64,000 bases of DNA from Azolla caroliniana (taxonomy: Eukaryota; Polypodiophyta): NCBI GenBank assembly GCA_043228905.1, contig JBHGNT010000065.1, positions 62,001 through 126,000 on the forward strand, in the 5' to 3' direction. The position numbers were made by a program, and so were the translations under genes. The notes beneath the pieces were generated by a model, which was not told the DNA's origin, made no database searches, and saw only the letters and a list, made by a program, of their open reading frames with translations. The stretch's first letter is position 1. Every line of letters begins with the position of its first letter. Below are positions 9,194-20,916 of this stretch, piece after piece.

Positions 9194-9211
9194 GATTATT
9201 ATACAATAATC
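9194..9211. repeat. 18-bp palindrome GATTATTATACRATAATC
   Basis: A perfect hairpin with stem GATTATT/AATAATC and a four-base loop. The same element (loop ATAC, R = A or G) occurs at 10084-10101, 10604-10621, 33018-33035, 33538-33555, 53975-53992 and 54495-54512. A variant lies near 35366-35386. At 9.2 and 10.1 kb the flanks also share ATGCGG..., CGGAAAGAATTG-type text, so a larger unit has been copied. Confidence 0.85.
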
Positions 9212-9385
9212 TTCGGACGTTTGTAAAATGCGGAAGAAGCGCGGAAAGAATTGGTCGAGTACTTGGACAGAGGATTCATTGTTTCGACGAAAACGTCTAC
9301 CAAATGACCCTGCATCCTCTGTTTTTTCCTTTACGCTCTTGAGTTCTCTTTCCGTGCTGTGCGATACGAAGTTTGTACAATCCGC

Positions 9386-9386
<1 letters not shown>

Positions 9387-9422
<36 letters not shown>
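9387..9422. repeat. AAGC tandem array
   Basis: About nine AAGC units between the partial rnl and rrn5. Another lies at 9890-9924, just beyond rrn5. Both start with CAGCAAGC, the commonest left edge of this family. Confidence 0.9.
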
Positions 9423-9423
<1 letters not shown>

Positions 9424-9708
9424 AAGGGCTTCGTCCTTCCTCCTTTCTTAGCGTCTCGTTTAACTAAACACTTTAGATTTCCCTGACAAGTTCCCTAGCT
9501 CTCTCGAGCGTAAGAGTTGAGGAACAGATTTTCCGATAATGCATGCCAGCCAGGGATTTACGCATCATTGGTATTGTGTGTTTACCGTTCTAATCTGTCT
9601 TCACATCCATAGCTTGCTTTTTTGCGTTGTCGTACGCCTTTTCATTGTTTCTGGCTGATATCAGATTCGCATCTGACCTTTAGGCAATCGCATATACGAT
9701 TTGAAAGG

Positions 9709-9826
9709 GTCCGGGCTGTCGAACCACGTCTCCCGAAAATTATCAGTACATATGGCAGAAAACGCTTTTCACATATCGAGGTCGGAATGGGATCGGGTGT
9801 TTCACGTCTTACAAAGATGCCCGGAC
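9709..9826 (-). rRNA. rrn5: 5S ribosomal RNA
   Basis: Read on the minus strand, a 118-nt sequence has complementary ends GTCCGGGC and GCCCGGAC. It contains the conserved block GTGAAACACCCGATCCCATTCCGACCTCGATATGTG and the later GCCATATGTACTGA and GGGAGACGTGGT motifs of plant mitochondrial 5S rRNA. It lies upstream of rns on the same strand. In most plants rrn5 is downstream of and close to rrn18, so the order here is rearranged. Confidence 0.93.
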
Positions 9827-9888
9827 GGAACGAAACGCTTGATTAATGAACAAAAGAGTGCTAACGACAAAAGCGGCGGGCGCCGAAC

Positions 9889-9925
<37 letters not shown>

Positions 9926-10037
9926 GGAAAGTGCAAATACAGCTGGTACTTAGCCTTCGATCGCTACCAACCTCACAAGGATGTCATCAATTCGCAGGTG
10001 GTTATTAAGTAAAAAGTGTAATATAAATGGCTACCAA

Positions 10038-10788
10038 ACCAAAGTTCTTCTTTTGAACTTTCAAGAAGGCCTGAATATTCATGGATTATTATACGATAAT
10101 CTTTAATGCGGCTCAGATTGCGGAAAGAATTGAATGCTGGAATTTCGAAATTCCGTTGGTAAAATTCAGAAGGATCATGCAAGAAGGCAATATCATCTTC
10201 TGGCCATAATCTGCGAATCCAGCAAAGCAAAGCAAAGCAGCACTTTTCTTTTCACTTTAAACCGAGCCGGCGGCAATCTTGATGAATCACTGGCAAGAAG
10301 ATGCTTTGCACTTTTCTTTCCACTTTAAAGCAGCAATCTTTGAACTCGGAAATGGCACTTTTCCCTGCAAGCCTGAAACGCACGCCTTCCCCAAAAGAAA
10401 AGCGGAACCACCTAACGAGTATTTTAAACAGCAAGCATGATGAACCGGCATGTTCATCAAACCAAACAGGTTCTTCATGCATGCATGAAGGCCTTCATGA
10501 TGATGAAAACCGCTTCATTGGAATGTCACCGTCTCATTGACAACACGAATGATAACGAATTGACAATATGAATAGTCACGTTAGTTTCCCATTCTTAAGC
10601 ATGGATTATTATACAATAATCTTCATTTGCTTTTTTACTGTTGACAACATGTAGTGCGGGGGCAGGGTTTGAACCCGCAGTCTTCAGGTCATGAGCCTGA
10701 CGAGTTGGCCATTTACTCCACCCCGCAAGCAAGCAAGCAATTGATCTCTCTCTAGCGAATCGGAATTTATTTTAGAAAAAAAGAAGCC
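10038..10788. repeat. Triplicated core repeat, copy A
   Basis: Matches 32972-33722 directly (offset 22934) and 53808-54558 in inverted orientation (sum 64596). Left of 10038 copy A has five extra bases (CCAAA) relative to copy B, and similarity ends about 10009. It carries trnfM, two of the 18-bp palindromes and a GCATGCATGAAGGCCTTCATG palindrome. The right edge is just after AGAAGCC. Confidence 0.93.
10655..10727 (-). tRNA. trnfM-CAU: Initiator tRNA-fMet (CAU), copy A
   Basis: Minus-strand 73-nt cloverleaf with anticodon stem TCAGG/CCTGA around loop CTCATGA, D-arm GGAG..CTCGTC-type and T-loop TTCAAAC. The sequence closely matches the plant mitochondrial initiator tRNA (GCGGGGTGGAGTAAATGGCC...). 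An AAGC array begins immediately at its 5' end on the genome (10724 onwards), overlapping the acceptor text CCCCGCAAGC. Copies B (33589-33661) and C (53869-53941) are identical. Confidence 0.95.
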
Positions 10789-11099
10789 AGAAAATAGATT
10801 GCCATAGCCATGGGTTCAAACCTTTCCCCGAAGCTGCCGGCCGAAATCAACCGTTGCCAGTCGTTGTGTCCAACGAAGCTACGCGTAATGACTGTCCCTA
10901 CCAAAAGACAAACAAACAAAGCATTTCTATAGGAGGTAACTGGGCCAATTCCCGCAAACCACCTATAGGTTAGGTGGCGGTGATCTATCGGCTTGTTCAA
11001 TTCCCGCCGTTATCCGCTCACCCGCCTAACGCTCCTACAAACAAAAGGGAGGGTCTCCTTAGTAATTACGTGAGGGGGCCTCCTTCCCCATCTCTTGAA

Positions 11100-12286
<1,187 letters not shown>

Positions 12287-12658
12287 ATAGAGTCAAGCTT
12301 CTGCCGAGGAGAAGTGATCGTAGTTGTGCTCTCCGAACCGTGCGGAATAGTCGCCCATTACACGGCTCTCTAACTTGACTTTATCTGGGTCTTGTTTAAC
12401 CCCAGAGGCCGAAAGGAGGGTGGAAACTTCCTCACAAGTTCCCTCCTCCTTTCCTCCTTGGGGACCCACTTTGTGATTTCCTGAAGTCCACTCTCTCCTG
12501 GAGTTTGCAGAGAGGAAAATGGCTTTTCAGTTAAGTCAGGTAAAACTTGCTTGCCTTTTCGCCGAAAAAGCAATAGAAAAAAGTTATGAATACAAGAAAG
12601 AAGAAACCGCAACCGCAGCCCTGGATGATTCTTCCTGAAGTAAGTTCTAAAGAATGCC
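12287..12658 (-). other. 3' part of atp1 group II intron (copy A)
   Basis: Directly upstream of atp1 exon 2 lies a domain V-like hairpin (GAGCCGTGTAATGGGCGAC... closing with CGCACGGTTCGG), then a domain VI segment ending in AT at the splice site. Upstream of 12658 the two atp1 copies have different flanks, so only one, or neither, can be continuous with the intron's 5' part. Confidence 0.75.
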
Positions 12659-12936
12659 CTAACCAGATTGATTTATCCATTTCACGTAATTCGGTCGGTT
12701 ACGTGTTTTTCATAGCACCTTTCATGTCGTGCCACATAAAGATGGATTACCTAAAATCAGTTGAATTCCTAAATCATGAAAACAACTTTCACACGACGGC
12801 ATCAAACGGGGCAAATCATCCATCTAGGAAGAACAGGATGTGGTTCCCAAAGAATGCTTTGACACCAGTGTTTCCTTCCTGTACTCCAGTGTTTTCGGAG
12901 CATCCTAATGGTTACACAAAATGGTCAAAACCTTAA
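12586..12936 (+). CDS. Hypothetical 116-residue open frame, copy 2 of 3
   Basis: Same frame as 1577-1927, inverted. Unrecognised protein. It lies antisense to, and just upstream of, the atp1 intron end, so if anything is expressed here it may instead be the intron or atp1 precursor on the other strand. Confidence 0.2.
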   Translation: MNTRKKKPQPQPWMILPEVSSKECPNQIDLSISRNSVGYVFFIAPFMSCHIKMDYLKSVEFLNHENNFHTTASNGANHPSRKNRMWFPKNALTPVFPSCTPVFSEHPNGYTKWSKP

Positions 12937-13825
12937 AGACTTTGGGATTATTAGAAACGAATACTTCCCACACGTGTTCTCTAGGAGAGATTAGTCTCCC
13001 GCGAGTGCCTAAAGAATAGACAATCGACACTTTCTTTTTCAACGAAGGGAGTCCTTCACATTCCCATAGCCCTTTCTCTCTAGCTTTCTCTTGCTATACC
13101 GTCGCCGTTGCTGTTCTCAACCCTTTCATAATGTTACGCGGGCAGGAGAGCACTGAGGTAAAGTAACGGACGAGGGGGCACTATGATGGGTGGAAGGGGC
13201 GGGCCGGTGATTTTCAAGAGCGGATACCTATCCCTAAACAAGGCACAAACCTTATCGACATACAGGTTCCTACTTGCTTGAAGGCCTATTAGCACAACTT
13301 TGTTGAAGATCGCCCAAAGTAGTACCTTCCTATAAATGTCAACGTCCAGTGTTCGCTCAACAATGTTATCCCTAGAATCCTCGAAAATTCATTGTCAGAA
13401 GCCCGGAAGACCCCTTGTAAGAACAGGAACCTGCCTTAGGCAAGCTACCACTTCACTTGGCCGGCAAGCTACCTGAATCTGCCGGTTCTTCGTAATGAGG
13501 AGAGGCCGGATCTCGATTCGTGCACTTTCCTATTGCCAGGTGGCTTCCTGGCCCTACCACTTTTGTTTTCAAAGGTGCTAGTTTTTTGTTTGTTTTGTTT
13601 TTTTGGCTGGCGCTTCAGTCATGAAATGAGTAACGAATAATAATAATATTCCGGCTGCGCGCTGTACTTTTCACTAACGCTTTTCGATGAAGCGGTTCAT
13701 CGTGGCATGACTCGCCGCTTTCATTAACAGAATGGCTTTCTGCTGCTGCATAGGAGCGCGAAAGCAGCACCCATGTTGGCTGGGCTGGGCTGGGCTGGGC
13801 TGGGCTGGCGAAGTCTCAACACCCG

Positions 13826-13860
<35 letters not shown>

Positions 13861-14198
13861 CCTCTATGAGCTGCAAGTACCTACCCGCATAATTTCCTTT
13901 AAGAGACCCTATTACATGACTAGGTCATTCCTTAACAGTGTGTGGAAGGTTAGAGAACCATCCACGAGGACCAGCCCGAAAAGAAAAGCTGCCTCCTGAA
14001 CAAGTCACCTATAGCGTTGACGTGGACAAGCCCGGGATGCGCCCTCAGAGGCTGACCTGCGGCCGGCGGAAGAAGCGGAAAACCGCTCTTCTTTTCTTTG
14101 GCACTCTGGATCCACCTGCTAAACAAGCGGTGCTCCAGAAACCAGCAAATCGCCTACCAAAGATAGACAGGGAAAGCGTGTTCTGAAAGCAGCAGGCA

Positions 14199-14271
14199 GC
14201 ACCGATAGCTCAATCGGATAGAGTACCTGGCTTCGAACCAGGTGGTTAGAGGTTCAAGTCCCCTTCGGTGC
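14199..14271 (+). tRNA. trnR-UCG: tRNA-Arg (UCG), second copy
   Basis: The identical inverted-repeat copy of the gene at 242-314, with anticodon loop CTTCGAA. It sits near the outer end of the repeat arm, and the next gene rightward is trnW. Confidence 0.93.
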
Positions 14272-14512
14272 ACACAAACCTTCCTTGAATGTTTCATAGA
14301 ACGGTGTTGTTCTCCGGGAATTCTCGGTCGGCATGTTGGAGTGTCGGAGCCAAACCTTAATCTCATTTAAGTGGTATGGCGCTGCTAGATGACATTTGGT
14401 TCATTATCTTCTTCATACATAGAGGTAGGCAATTTCAGGCGCTACAACCCTACCTTAACCGGGCCACTTCACGTTTGGTTATTATTAACGTGAGAAATCG
14501 ATAGGACCAAGT

Positions 14513-14920
14513 AAATTAGCGTACCATTGGTTTGCTGCTTTCTTTGAGGTCCTTTCCAATTCGTTTCTGCAAACTCCTTTCTTTTCACCTAGTGAGAGGA
14601 AAGTGCCTTAAGAAGGCATTTCAAGACGAAAGTAGGTTGGTTGTGAGCAGCTGACTATATGCGCCCCTCGCACACTGTCTTAGCATAAACTGCGGGACGG
14701 GATTCATCAAATAAATAGGGGCGGCGGCCCGGCCCGGCCCGGCCCGGCCCGGCCGGATGAAGCCGGCCAAAAGGCAGGCACAAGCCAAAGAACGACGATA
14801 TCGGCCTTCATGCTTGCTTGCTTGCTTGCTTGCTTGCTGCCGTTGTATATCACCGCATGAAGGCCTAGAAATCCACATGAAGCAAGCACGATGAACCGCT
14901 TCTTCCGCATGAACCGCCTT

Positions 14921-14952
<32 letters not shown>

Positions 14953-15026
14953 ATGAAGCCGCACGGTTCAACGCCAAGGAATAAAGGCAAAGTAACCGGC
15001 CGGCTCGTAAGTAATTATTTAATTTC
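14513..15026. other. Spacer rich in tandem arrays
   Basis: No gene seen. It holds a GGCCC array (14723-14757) and two GCTT arrays (14811-14839 and 14920-14953). Partial copies of the CATGAAGGCCT and GATGAACCGC motifs flank the arrays. Confidence 0.7.
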
Positions 15027-15099
15027 AGGAGAATAGTTCCAATGGTAGAACAATGGTCTCCAAAACCAAAGGTTAAGGGTTCGAATCCCTTTTCTCCTG
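15027..15099 (+). tRNA. trnW-CCA: tRNA-Trp (CCA)
   Basis: Cloverleaf of 73 nt with acceptor AGGAGAA/TTCTCCT, anticodon stem GGTCT..AAACC-type around loop CTCCAAA, and T-loop TTCGAAT. It matches native plant mitochondrial tRNA-Trp in the AGTTCCAATGGTAGAAC D-arm, unlike the plastid-derived trnW of seed plants. Confidence 0.92.
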
Positions 15100-15853
15100 A
15101 TTACCTGGCTTGGTACGAAGAGGTTGCGGGTCTCTTTACCTTGTTTTATCACCGGAATAGTCGAGACGACCTAGAATAGGCCTCTCTCCAAGTCCATACA
15201 TGTCTATTGCCAGGGTTCTTCCTCATCCATAATACTCTGCTTTCCAGATCTCGAGGATGTTGGAGTAGAACAGGCGGCATATAATTCAAAAGAACCATCG
15301 GTATCAGTACCGATGCCGTACATGGTACTATTATGTATGTATGTATGTTAGGATACGCATCAGAGTAAAATGACGTAGCTTCGCCACTATCTAGTTGGAT
15401 TTCCATTGAAACATTACCAAATTAGATTTTCCGCACCTATTTCTTTCAGAACAGCTAGCCAAGTCAGACCTTGGGCCTATCTCTATAGGTTGGTTTTTCA
15501 GATCCCATCACTCCAGGCTCAGTCGATCTTGGATCTTGCTCAATAGATCATATCTTTGGTATCTCACTGCCTGCGGTTCATCGCTGAAGGCGTTTGTTTA
15601 ACTGTCTGTGCGGGGTCCATCGCTTCGCCTAGTCCTTGCACATGGTAGCACTTGGTTGCACTCATTCCTTCTTCGCATGGCTTAATGCATGCAAGAAGTA
15701 TCCGTTCCGTAAAGGCAACGTTTCTCCAAGAAAGAAGAGCGAGGCATGCGGCGTTGCCGATGAAAGGCGGCGATGCCTTCCAAGCCGAGTGAGAAGAATG
15801 ACTCAGACAAGAAGGCTATGAATGAGCAATGCTTTGAATGCCGCCTTAGGATC
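15100..15853. other. Spacer with unrecognised open frames
   Basis: An 85-codon frame on the minus strand (15149-15406) and a 61-codon frame (15636-15821) have no recognised similarity. A short TATG array lies at 15333-15349. No RNA gene seen until trnQ. Confidence 0.5.
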
Positions 15854-15925
15854 CTGGAGTAAAAGGATTCGAACCTTTGCGTGTCGGTATCAAAAACCGA
15901 TGCCTTACCGCTTGGCTATACTCCA
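15854..15925 (-). tRNA. trnQ-UUG: tRNA-Gln (UUG)
   Basis: Minus-strand 72-nt cloverleaf: acceptor TGGAGTA/TACTCCA, D-arm GCCAAGCGGTAAGGC, anticodon stem CGGT..ACCG with anticodon TTG in loop TTTTGAT, and T-loop TTCGAAT. The match to plant mitochondrial trnQ is close. It is one of a run of tRNAs (W, Q, I, A) at 15-18 kb. Confidence 0.92.
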
Positions 15926-16029
15926 TACAGTGGTAACCAAGGAAGAGAAGCAAAGCTCAGAGAACGGAATTTGCTTGCTGGGCGCAGCAAAGTAGTGAAA
16001 GACTGGCGAGTTAGGTATGGCAAGTAAAT

Positions 16030-16102
16030 AGGCTTAGTAGGGCTCGAACCTACAATATTACCGTTATGAGCGGTACGTTTCAACCAATTAAACTATAAGC
16101 CC
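16030..16102 (-). tRNA. trnI-CAU: tRNA-Ile (CAU anticodon, lysidine type)
   Basis: Minus-strand sequence starting GGGCTTATAGTTTAATTGGTTGAAACG, with anticodon stem ACCGC/AC GGT around loop CTCATAA and T-arm GTAGGTTCGAGCCCTAC. The D-arm and acceptor are those of the minor tRNA-Ile, whose CAU anticodon is modified at C34 to read AUA, not those of tRNA-Met. A CTGG/GGCT array follows at 16103-16125. Confidence 0.9.
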
Positions 16103-16194
16103 ACTGCTGGCTGGCTGGCTGGCTGTTAGCCCTCTCAAGTAATGGAGTCGATGGATCTGTTGAGGGCAAAGCAGCCATATTTTTCTCCTTGAAA

Positions 16195-16375
16195 GATTAA
16201 GGACATAAACTTTTCAAATAGCTACACCTGGTTCTGGACCGATTGATGTGGATACAGAAGAGCAGGATGTGCTACCCATCATGGATAGCATAGTTCGAGC
16301 AACACTGAACTGAAAGGTATGACTGAAGTGTAATCGTTTTGTTGGCAGGCAAATAGACGACATATTCCTAGGGGG
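16195..16375 (-). pseudogene. atp6: atp6 3' fragment (degenerate)
   Basis: The minus strand shows the end of the atp6 gene in degraded form: text matching GFARTMLSM and the later GLE-GVAI-YV segment of the complete gene at 20917-21723, with deletions of several bases and frame breaks. Nucleotide similarity runs over about 150-180 bp. This is a partial duplicate, not the functional gene. Confidence 0.7.
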
Positions 16376-17834
16376 TTTTTTACCGATGCAGCACGCACGA
16401 AAAAATCGACTCGACTTTTCTTCGATGATTTAGACAGAGATTTCACCACCTACCACGAGTGGAATGGCAAGGTTCTGCCAGGACACCCAGCGGCAAGACA
16501 ACCGTGAAAGGAAAGGCAGGGCCAAAGGATTATCATCCATCTCAGCCAGCGCGGAAAGAAAAGAAAAGAAGAGCTCTGCTTGCTCTTTTTGACAATAATT
16601 TCGCTACTCCAGTCATGGGCAGCATTATTACATGCATAGGGCGGACCCGAGCTCTTTTCGCTGCAGTTTTCCCTACGGCTTTCCTCCCCTCCTTTGGAAG
16701 TGTCAGCTAACTCCTGGAATCCCCCTTTCCCTCCTTCTAAGAAAACCATGCTCGGTTAGATCAGTGTGGACTGATGTTTCGTTCCACTGCTGCTGGAAAA
16801 GCCGCCAAATTCGTCACTGACTGGAGAGCGGGAACGACTCACTATCTCGTCTTATTCTCAGAGGCGAGAATGCTCTCAAATGGCTAACGGTGCTTTCAAC
16901 TAAAGTTCCATTTCTTAACACAGCGAGGCTTATACTGTTTATTCGTACGACAATGCGCGACGCTCCACTATCCCATTGAAAAAGGATTCCGCAATCATTT
17001 ACGTACTTAAACGCAGACTGAGTAATAGTAATTCATGCCATTCCTCGGGCTCAGACCACAGAGCTTCCTAGGAACTGGGAAAATGCTATAAATCTGTTTA
17101 AATAGCTTCGCTTTTTGCCCTAAAAGTCGCTCTGAAAATGTCACTTAGAGTGTTTTGACTAAGGGAAACAAAACCCACTAGACGAACAGCTACTAATATT
17201 TCCTCATTATATATTATTATTCATTCCAAACTCAAAACGCTAGAAATTGAAATAGCAAATAAAATCAATTCGCGCGTAAATCGTACTTATATTCTGTTGC
17301 TCTTCCTTGTCTGTTCTCGATATTCATGGCAGTTTCTTGGCCTTCATGCAGGCAAGCAAAAGGGCGGGCGCCACCAGCATGCATTTCTGGACTCGTGCCC
17401 GAAGAAAAGAAGCGGGCGGTAAGAAGCGGTTTTCATCATCCGGCGGGAGTGAAAAGAAAAGTTAGGTCGGGAGGTAGTGCACGCTCGCTGGTCCTGATAT
17501 CAAAATTCTCGCCTTCGTGCCGTGTGTGTCTGGTTTCAATGAATTCCGCATGAAGGGGTGCGTGCGCGCAGGCAACAAGCCTGCCCTGGCAATTCCGGCC
17601 ATAATCTGCGTGCGGTTTTCATCATCATGAAGGCCTTCATGATGAAAAAGGGGTTGGCGGGTTTGATGAACCGGTTGGTTTTCATCCGGATGAACCGGTT
17701 GGTTTTCATCCGGATGAACCGGCGGGTTAGCTTGCCCGTGAGGGCAGGCAGCTCTTTGTCCGCACGTATGTCGCCCGGGGAACCGGGCGGGGGATCTGCT
17801 GGATTTCTATCTAATGTGCCAATCTGTATACGAA
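16376..17834. other. Spacer without a recognised gene
   Basis: Several frames of 60-99 codons overlap on both strands at 16450-16820 without recognised similarity. Positions 17620-17715 hold tandem and inverted GATGAACCGGTTGGTTTTCATCCG units plus the CATGAAGGCCTTCATGATG palindrome shared with 27720-27770. Positions 17100-17300 are AT-rich. Confidence 0.6.
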
Positions 17835-17907
17835 TGGAGACGATCGGACTTGAACCGATAACTTCATACTTGCAAAACATGCGTTCTACCGATTGAACTA
17901 CGCCCCC
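17835..17907 (-). tRNA. trnA-UGC: tRNA-Ala (UGC)
   Basis: Minus-strand 73-nt cloverleaf: acceptor GGGGGCG/CGTCTCC with two G-U pairs, D-arm AGTTCAATCGGTAGAAC, anticodon stem CATGT/GTATG around loop TTTGCAA, and T-loop TTCAAGT. It has no intron, unlike plastid trnA. It is retained in non-seed plant mitochondria and absent from most angiosperm ones. Confidence 0.88.
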
Positions 17908-17947
17908 ATCCTCGTTCCATATGCAACACGTATCATATGGGCAAACA

Positions 17948-17948
<1 letters not shown>

Positions 17949-17992
<44 letters not shown>

Positions 17993-18043
17993 GCGGGAGG
18001 AGCTATTGTTTATACGTGCGTGCGTGCGTGCGTGCGTGCGTGC
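17949..18043. repeat. GCTT array followed by GTGC array
   Basis: About eleven GCTT units (17949-17993) are followed, after a 22-bp gap, by about seven GTGC units (18015-18043). The second unit type is the same as the GCAC array at 653-689 and the GTGC array at 34153-34183. Confidence 0.9.
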
Positions 18044-18504
18044 CCCCCTTTCTTCTTTTTACAGAGTTTAGGCTTTATCTAAGACATCCCGTCCTGTCGA
18101 AACTATGTCATACATAAAGGTGTGTCGTTGGCAGGTTCACTTTTGGTTTACCACTTCGATCGTATCGGCGCTAGAGAGAAGTCGCTTTCTCGAGAGCCGG
18201 CTACCTCATCATCTTGAAACTTCATTCCGCTCCTCTGGCCGCCTTACCCTGTTCTCTGCAAGAACCCCAAGGAGACGGGTTGTTGATTGCGCTTGCTTGA
18301 TTGGCACCTCTAGTACGACACATCTTTCAGAATACGAGCGAATGCTCGGATCAGTAGATTCGAGCTCCTTATTCAGGAGTTGAGAAGTACGCAGGGCGGG
18401 CCTGCCGCTCGGCTATGACCTCGTTTCTTGAGCTAGAGGGGAATTTCACGAAATGGGTTGGCAAGAGCAGCAGACAGCAACTCGTATCACTCTCGTAATT
18501 CAGA
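18044..18504. other. Spacer without a recognised gene
   Basis: A 92-codon frame at 18105-18383 has no recognised similarity. No RNA gene seen. Confidence 0.5.
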
Positions 18505-18576
18505 GAAGAGAAAATGGGATTCGAACCCTCAACTTTTGCTCTTAGAGATCATTATTCCGGGAACCACTCTCCCAAA
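18505..18576 (-). pseudogene. tRNA-like sequence, identity unclear
   Basis: The minus strand shows GAGAGTGGTT of a class-II D-arm, and GTTGAGGGTTCGAATCCCA of a T-arm followed by TTTTCTC. The acceptor ends do not pair well and no seven-base anticodon loop is obvious. It could be a decayed trnS or trnG, or a tRNA needing editing. Confidence 0.35.
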
Positions 18577-20916
18577 CTAAATAGTTATTTCCCTACGTAG
18601 GAAAGTTCCAATGCGGGGTCTGGATCCAGTCGAGGCGCCGAGAGCCGCAGGCGTACCGCGTATTCTATTTACCAGTTTCTCCGGAAGGTCATGTCTGGGA
18701 ACTTTGACTTGATAGTGTAGTGTGACGAGGCGAGAATTCTCGCTTTCCAAGAGAGAGTTGGTCAAACCCAACCCTAATTGCTCGGATAGCAACCAATGCA
18801 CATTGCTGAGTGATAAGGTGGTTTTCCATGCTTGCTGCGAAGAGGCTTGCTTTCCTGAAAAAGCCGCTGTATACAGTGATTCTCAGACCACGCAGTATCA
18901 AAAGCTCTATCAGATATGTATAAGAAGACCCTGTTTGAGTCATTGGGTCATCCGCTGGTTCATCCTGAGTTCCTGTTCAAGAACCTTATAGCGGAGCTAT
19001 ATTCTCACTGTACGACAATAGAACCCTAGCGCTACTAAAGACCATCAAGGTGGTAGATGACATTAAGATGCAGTATAGTATTATGCGGGTACATCGAAAC
19101 AGCAGCAGAGCCAAGGGAGTATCTTGAAAAGCAGCTGGGCTTCAAGGCCCCTAAAGAAGAGATATATAACGCGTATCATTGGGTGCCGCAAGAAAAGAAA
19201 AGAAAAGAAAAGAAGGGGATCCTATTCCTTCCTGTTGAGCACTCCTTTTTCTTGAAGAAGTGGAAAGAGAGGTTGTCCCCCCATTGTAGGAGCGAAGAAA
19301 GCTAGTAATTTTCACGCACGAAGGAAAGTCCTAGTAGATCACTACAATGTCGTAGTGACATCTTTGTGTGGGTTTGTAATCGATAAAGTGTACGGTAATT
19401 TCGATTACTTTAAACAAGCCATAAATCTTAAGATGAAACAGTGCTGCTTTCAAATTACATGTAGCGACGACAGAGCCGCTGGAGAGGAGAGGAGAGGAGA
19501 GGAGAGGAGAGGAGAAAACTATGCGTTGACATAAATTAGAAATCACTATTAAAATATTTTCGTGGTCTTATCTACCACTTAGGGATCCTTCAGGCCGGCC
19601 GGAGTTCACTATACTCCGGTCACCTATTATTTTCTTTCGAGAACCAGTCCAAGCAACCTAGATATGTTTGCTATTAATTGCTGTAGTTTATTTGATCTTC
19701 AATTTTGTTGGTTGTTGGGCATAAGTACAATACCCACGCCGAAAGTTCACGCTAACTTGCGTCCTGGACATATCGTCACGTGCTGAGATATTAAAAGAAG
19801 AGTCGGATATTGAATCATTCGGCCCTTTCTTGTGCAATCTGTCGTCTTGGCAGGATGGAGGCCTTGGACCTAGTATTTGAAAGTTTAAGGCTGTTTATTC
19901 TGTCTTTTCAGACATCATTAGGGCACTGGAAAGGGTAGTACTTGATATACGCCAGATACCGATGGTTACTGGTTCCAGTCCTCGGCTGTTCCAGACTTCG
20001 GGGCCTAATGCCTAAGGAGGACTTGGTTCACTAGCTTTTCTTCAGGAAAATCTGGTTAGCTCGTCGAAAGACGCTAGGGGGCTCATGTCGCTACTTTTTG
20101 AACCTAGAAGCTGGTGGCCAGGTAGTTGCGAGCTGTTACGGCCGTCGGAATCTTTTTCTGACTTTTTGATTCGTAACGCCTTAAATCTCTAAATTTAGTT
20201 TAAGGAAGAAGAAGAAGAAGAAGAAGAAGAGGTTGGGCAGAAAGCAGCTTGAGCCTGTTGGTTTTTAGCTATTCGGCGTACAAATAGGCAGTGCGTGGAT
20301 AGAATTGTTGTCAAAGGACTTCAACAACAACAAGGTGCCTCGATCTCCGGAATGCCCTTATTTATTATAGGGCGTAAATAGAATAAATAGGTGGGAAACT
20401 CTCCCAGCAGCCCAGGCAAGGATCTCTCTCTCTTTTCCTAGTACCGTTATTTCCCTTCAGGTAAGGTATTCCAGAGGTATTCCGTTAGAAAGACAATCCA
20501 TTTTTTATGTGATGTGACACATGATTTTTCTCATTAATTATGAAACACTCGATTCCTCTGTTATTACTTCATTTCCCACGACTATCTGTCATATTTCCCT
20601 TGATTACAAACCTATTCTTTGCTTAGCATTTAAGAGAATGTGAGATACCACCTTTCAATACAATAATTGTACAGGTTAGAGTATAAGGACAAAAATCATT
20701 TACCAATGTAGGTAAAGTGACCGCCTCAAATCAAAAAGGTATGATGATGAAACTTACTAAAATTATTTACCAAAAAAGAAACCACCATGTAATGTAAGGT
20801 GCGATACGTAACGGCAGACGGCGTTGCAACGAACCAATAAGCTAAGCGTGGCAGATTTGTTTGCAATATAGAAAAGAACGGTTTGGTGACGAAACCAAAC
20901 CGTTTCTCTTTCCATG
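18577..20916. other. 2.3-kb stretch without a recognised gene
   Basis: Frames at 18722-18991, around 18906-19035 and 19057-19305 have no family I can name. The segment near 18910-19110 reads as two overlapping stop-poor frames, suggesting a decayed coding sequence. Short arrays AAAAG (19190-19214), GAGGA (19481-19513) and GAA (20205-20230) occur. A 64-codon minus frame (20726-20920) abuts the atp6 stop. Confidence 0.5.

Larger units (their letters stand above)
12521..14512. repeat. Inverted repeat 1, right arm
   Basis: The reverse complement of positions 1-1992. It carries trnR-UCG (plus strand) and the 116-codon frame (12586-12936, plus). Divergence from the left arm begins at 12520, where this arm continues as atp1 intron and the other as trnR-UCU flank. 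Confidence 0.95.
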
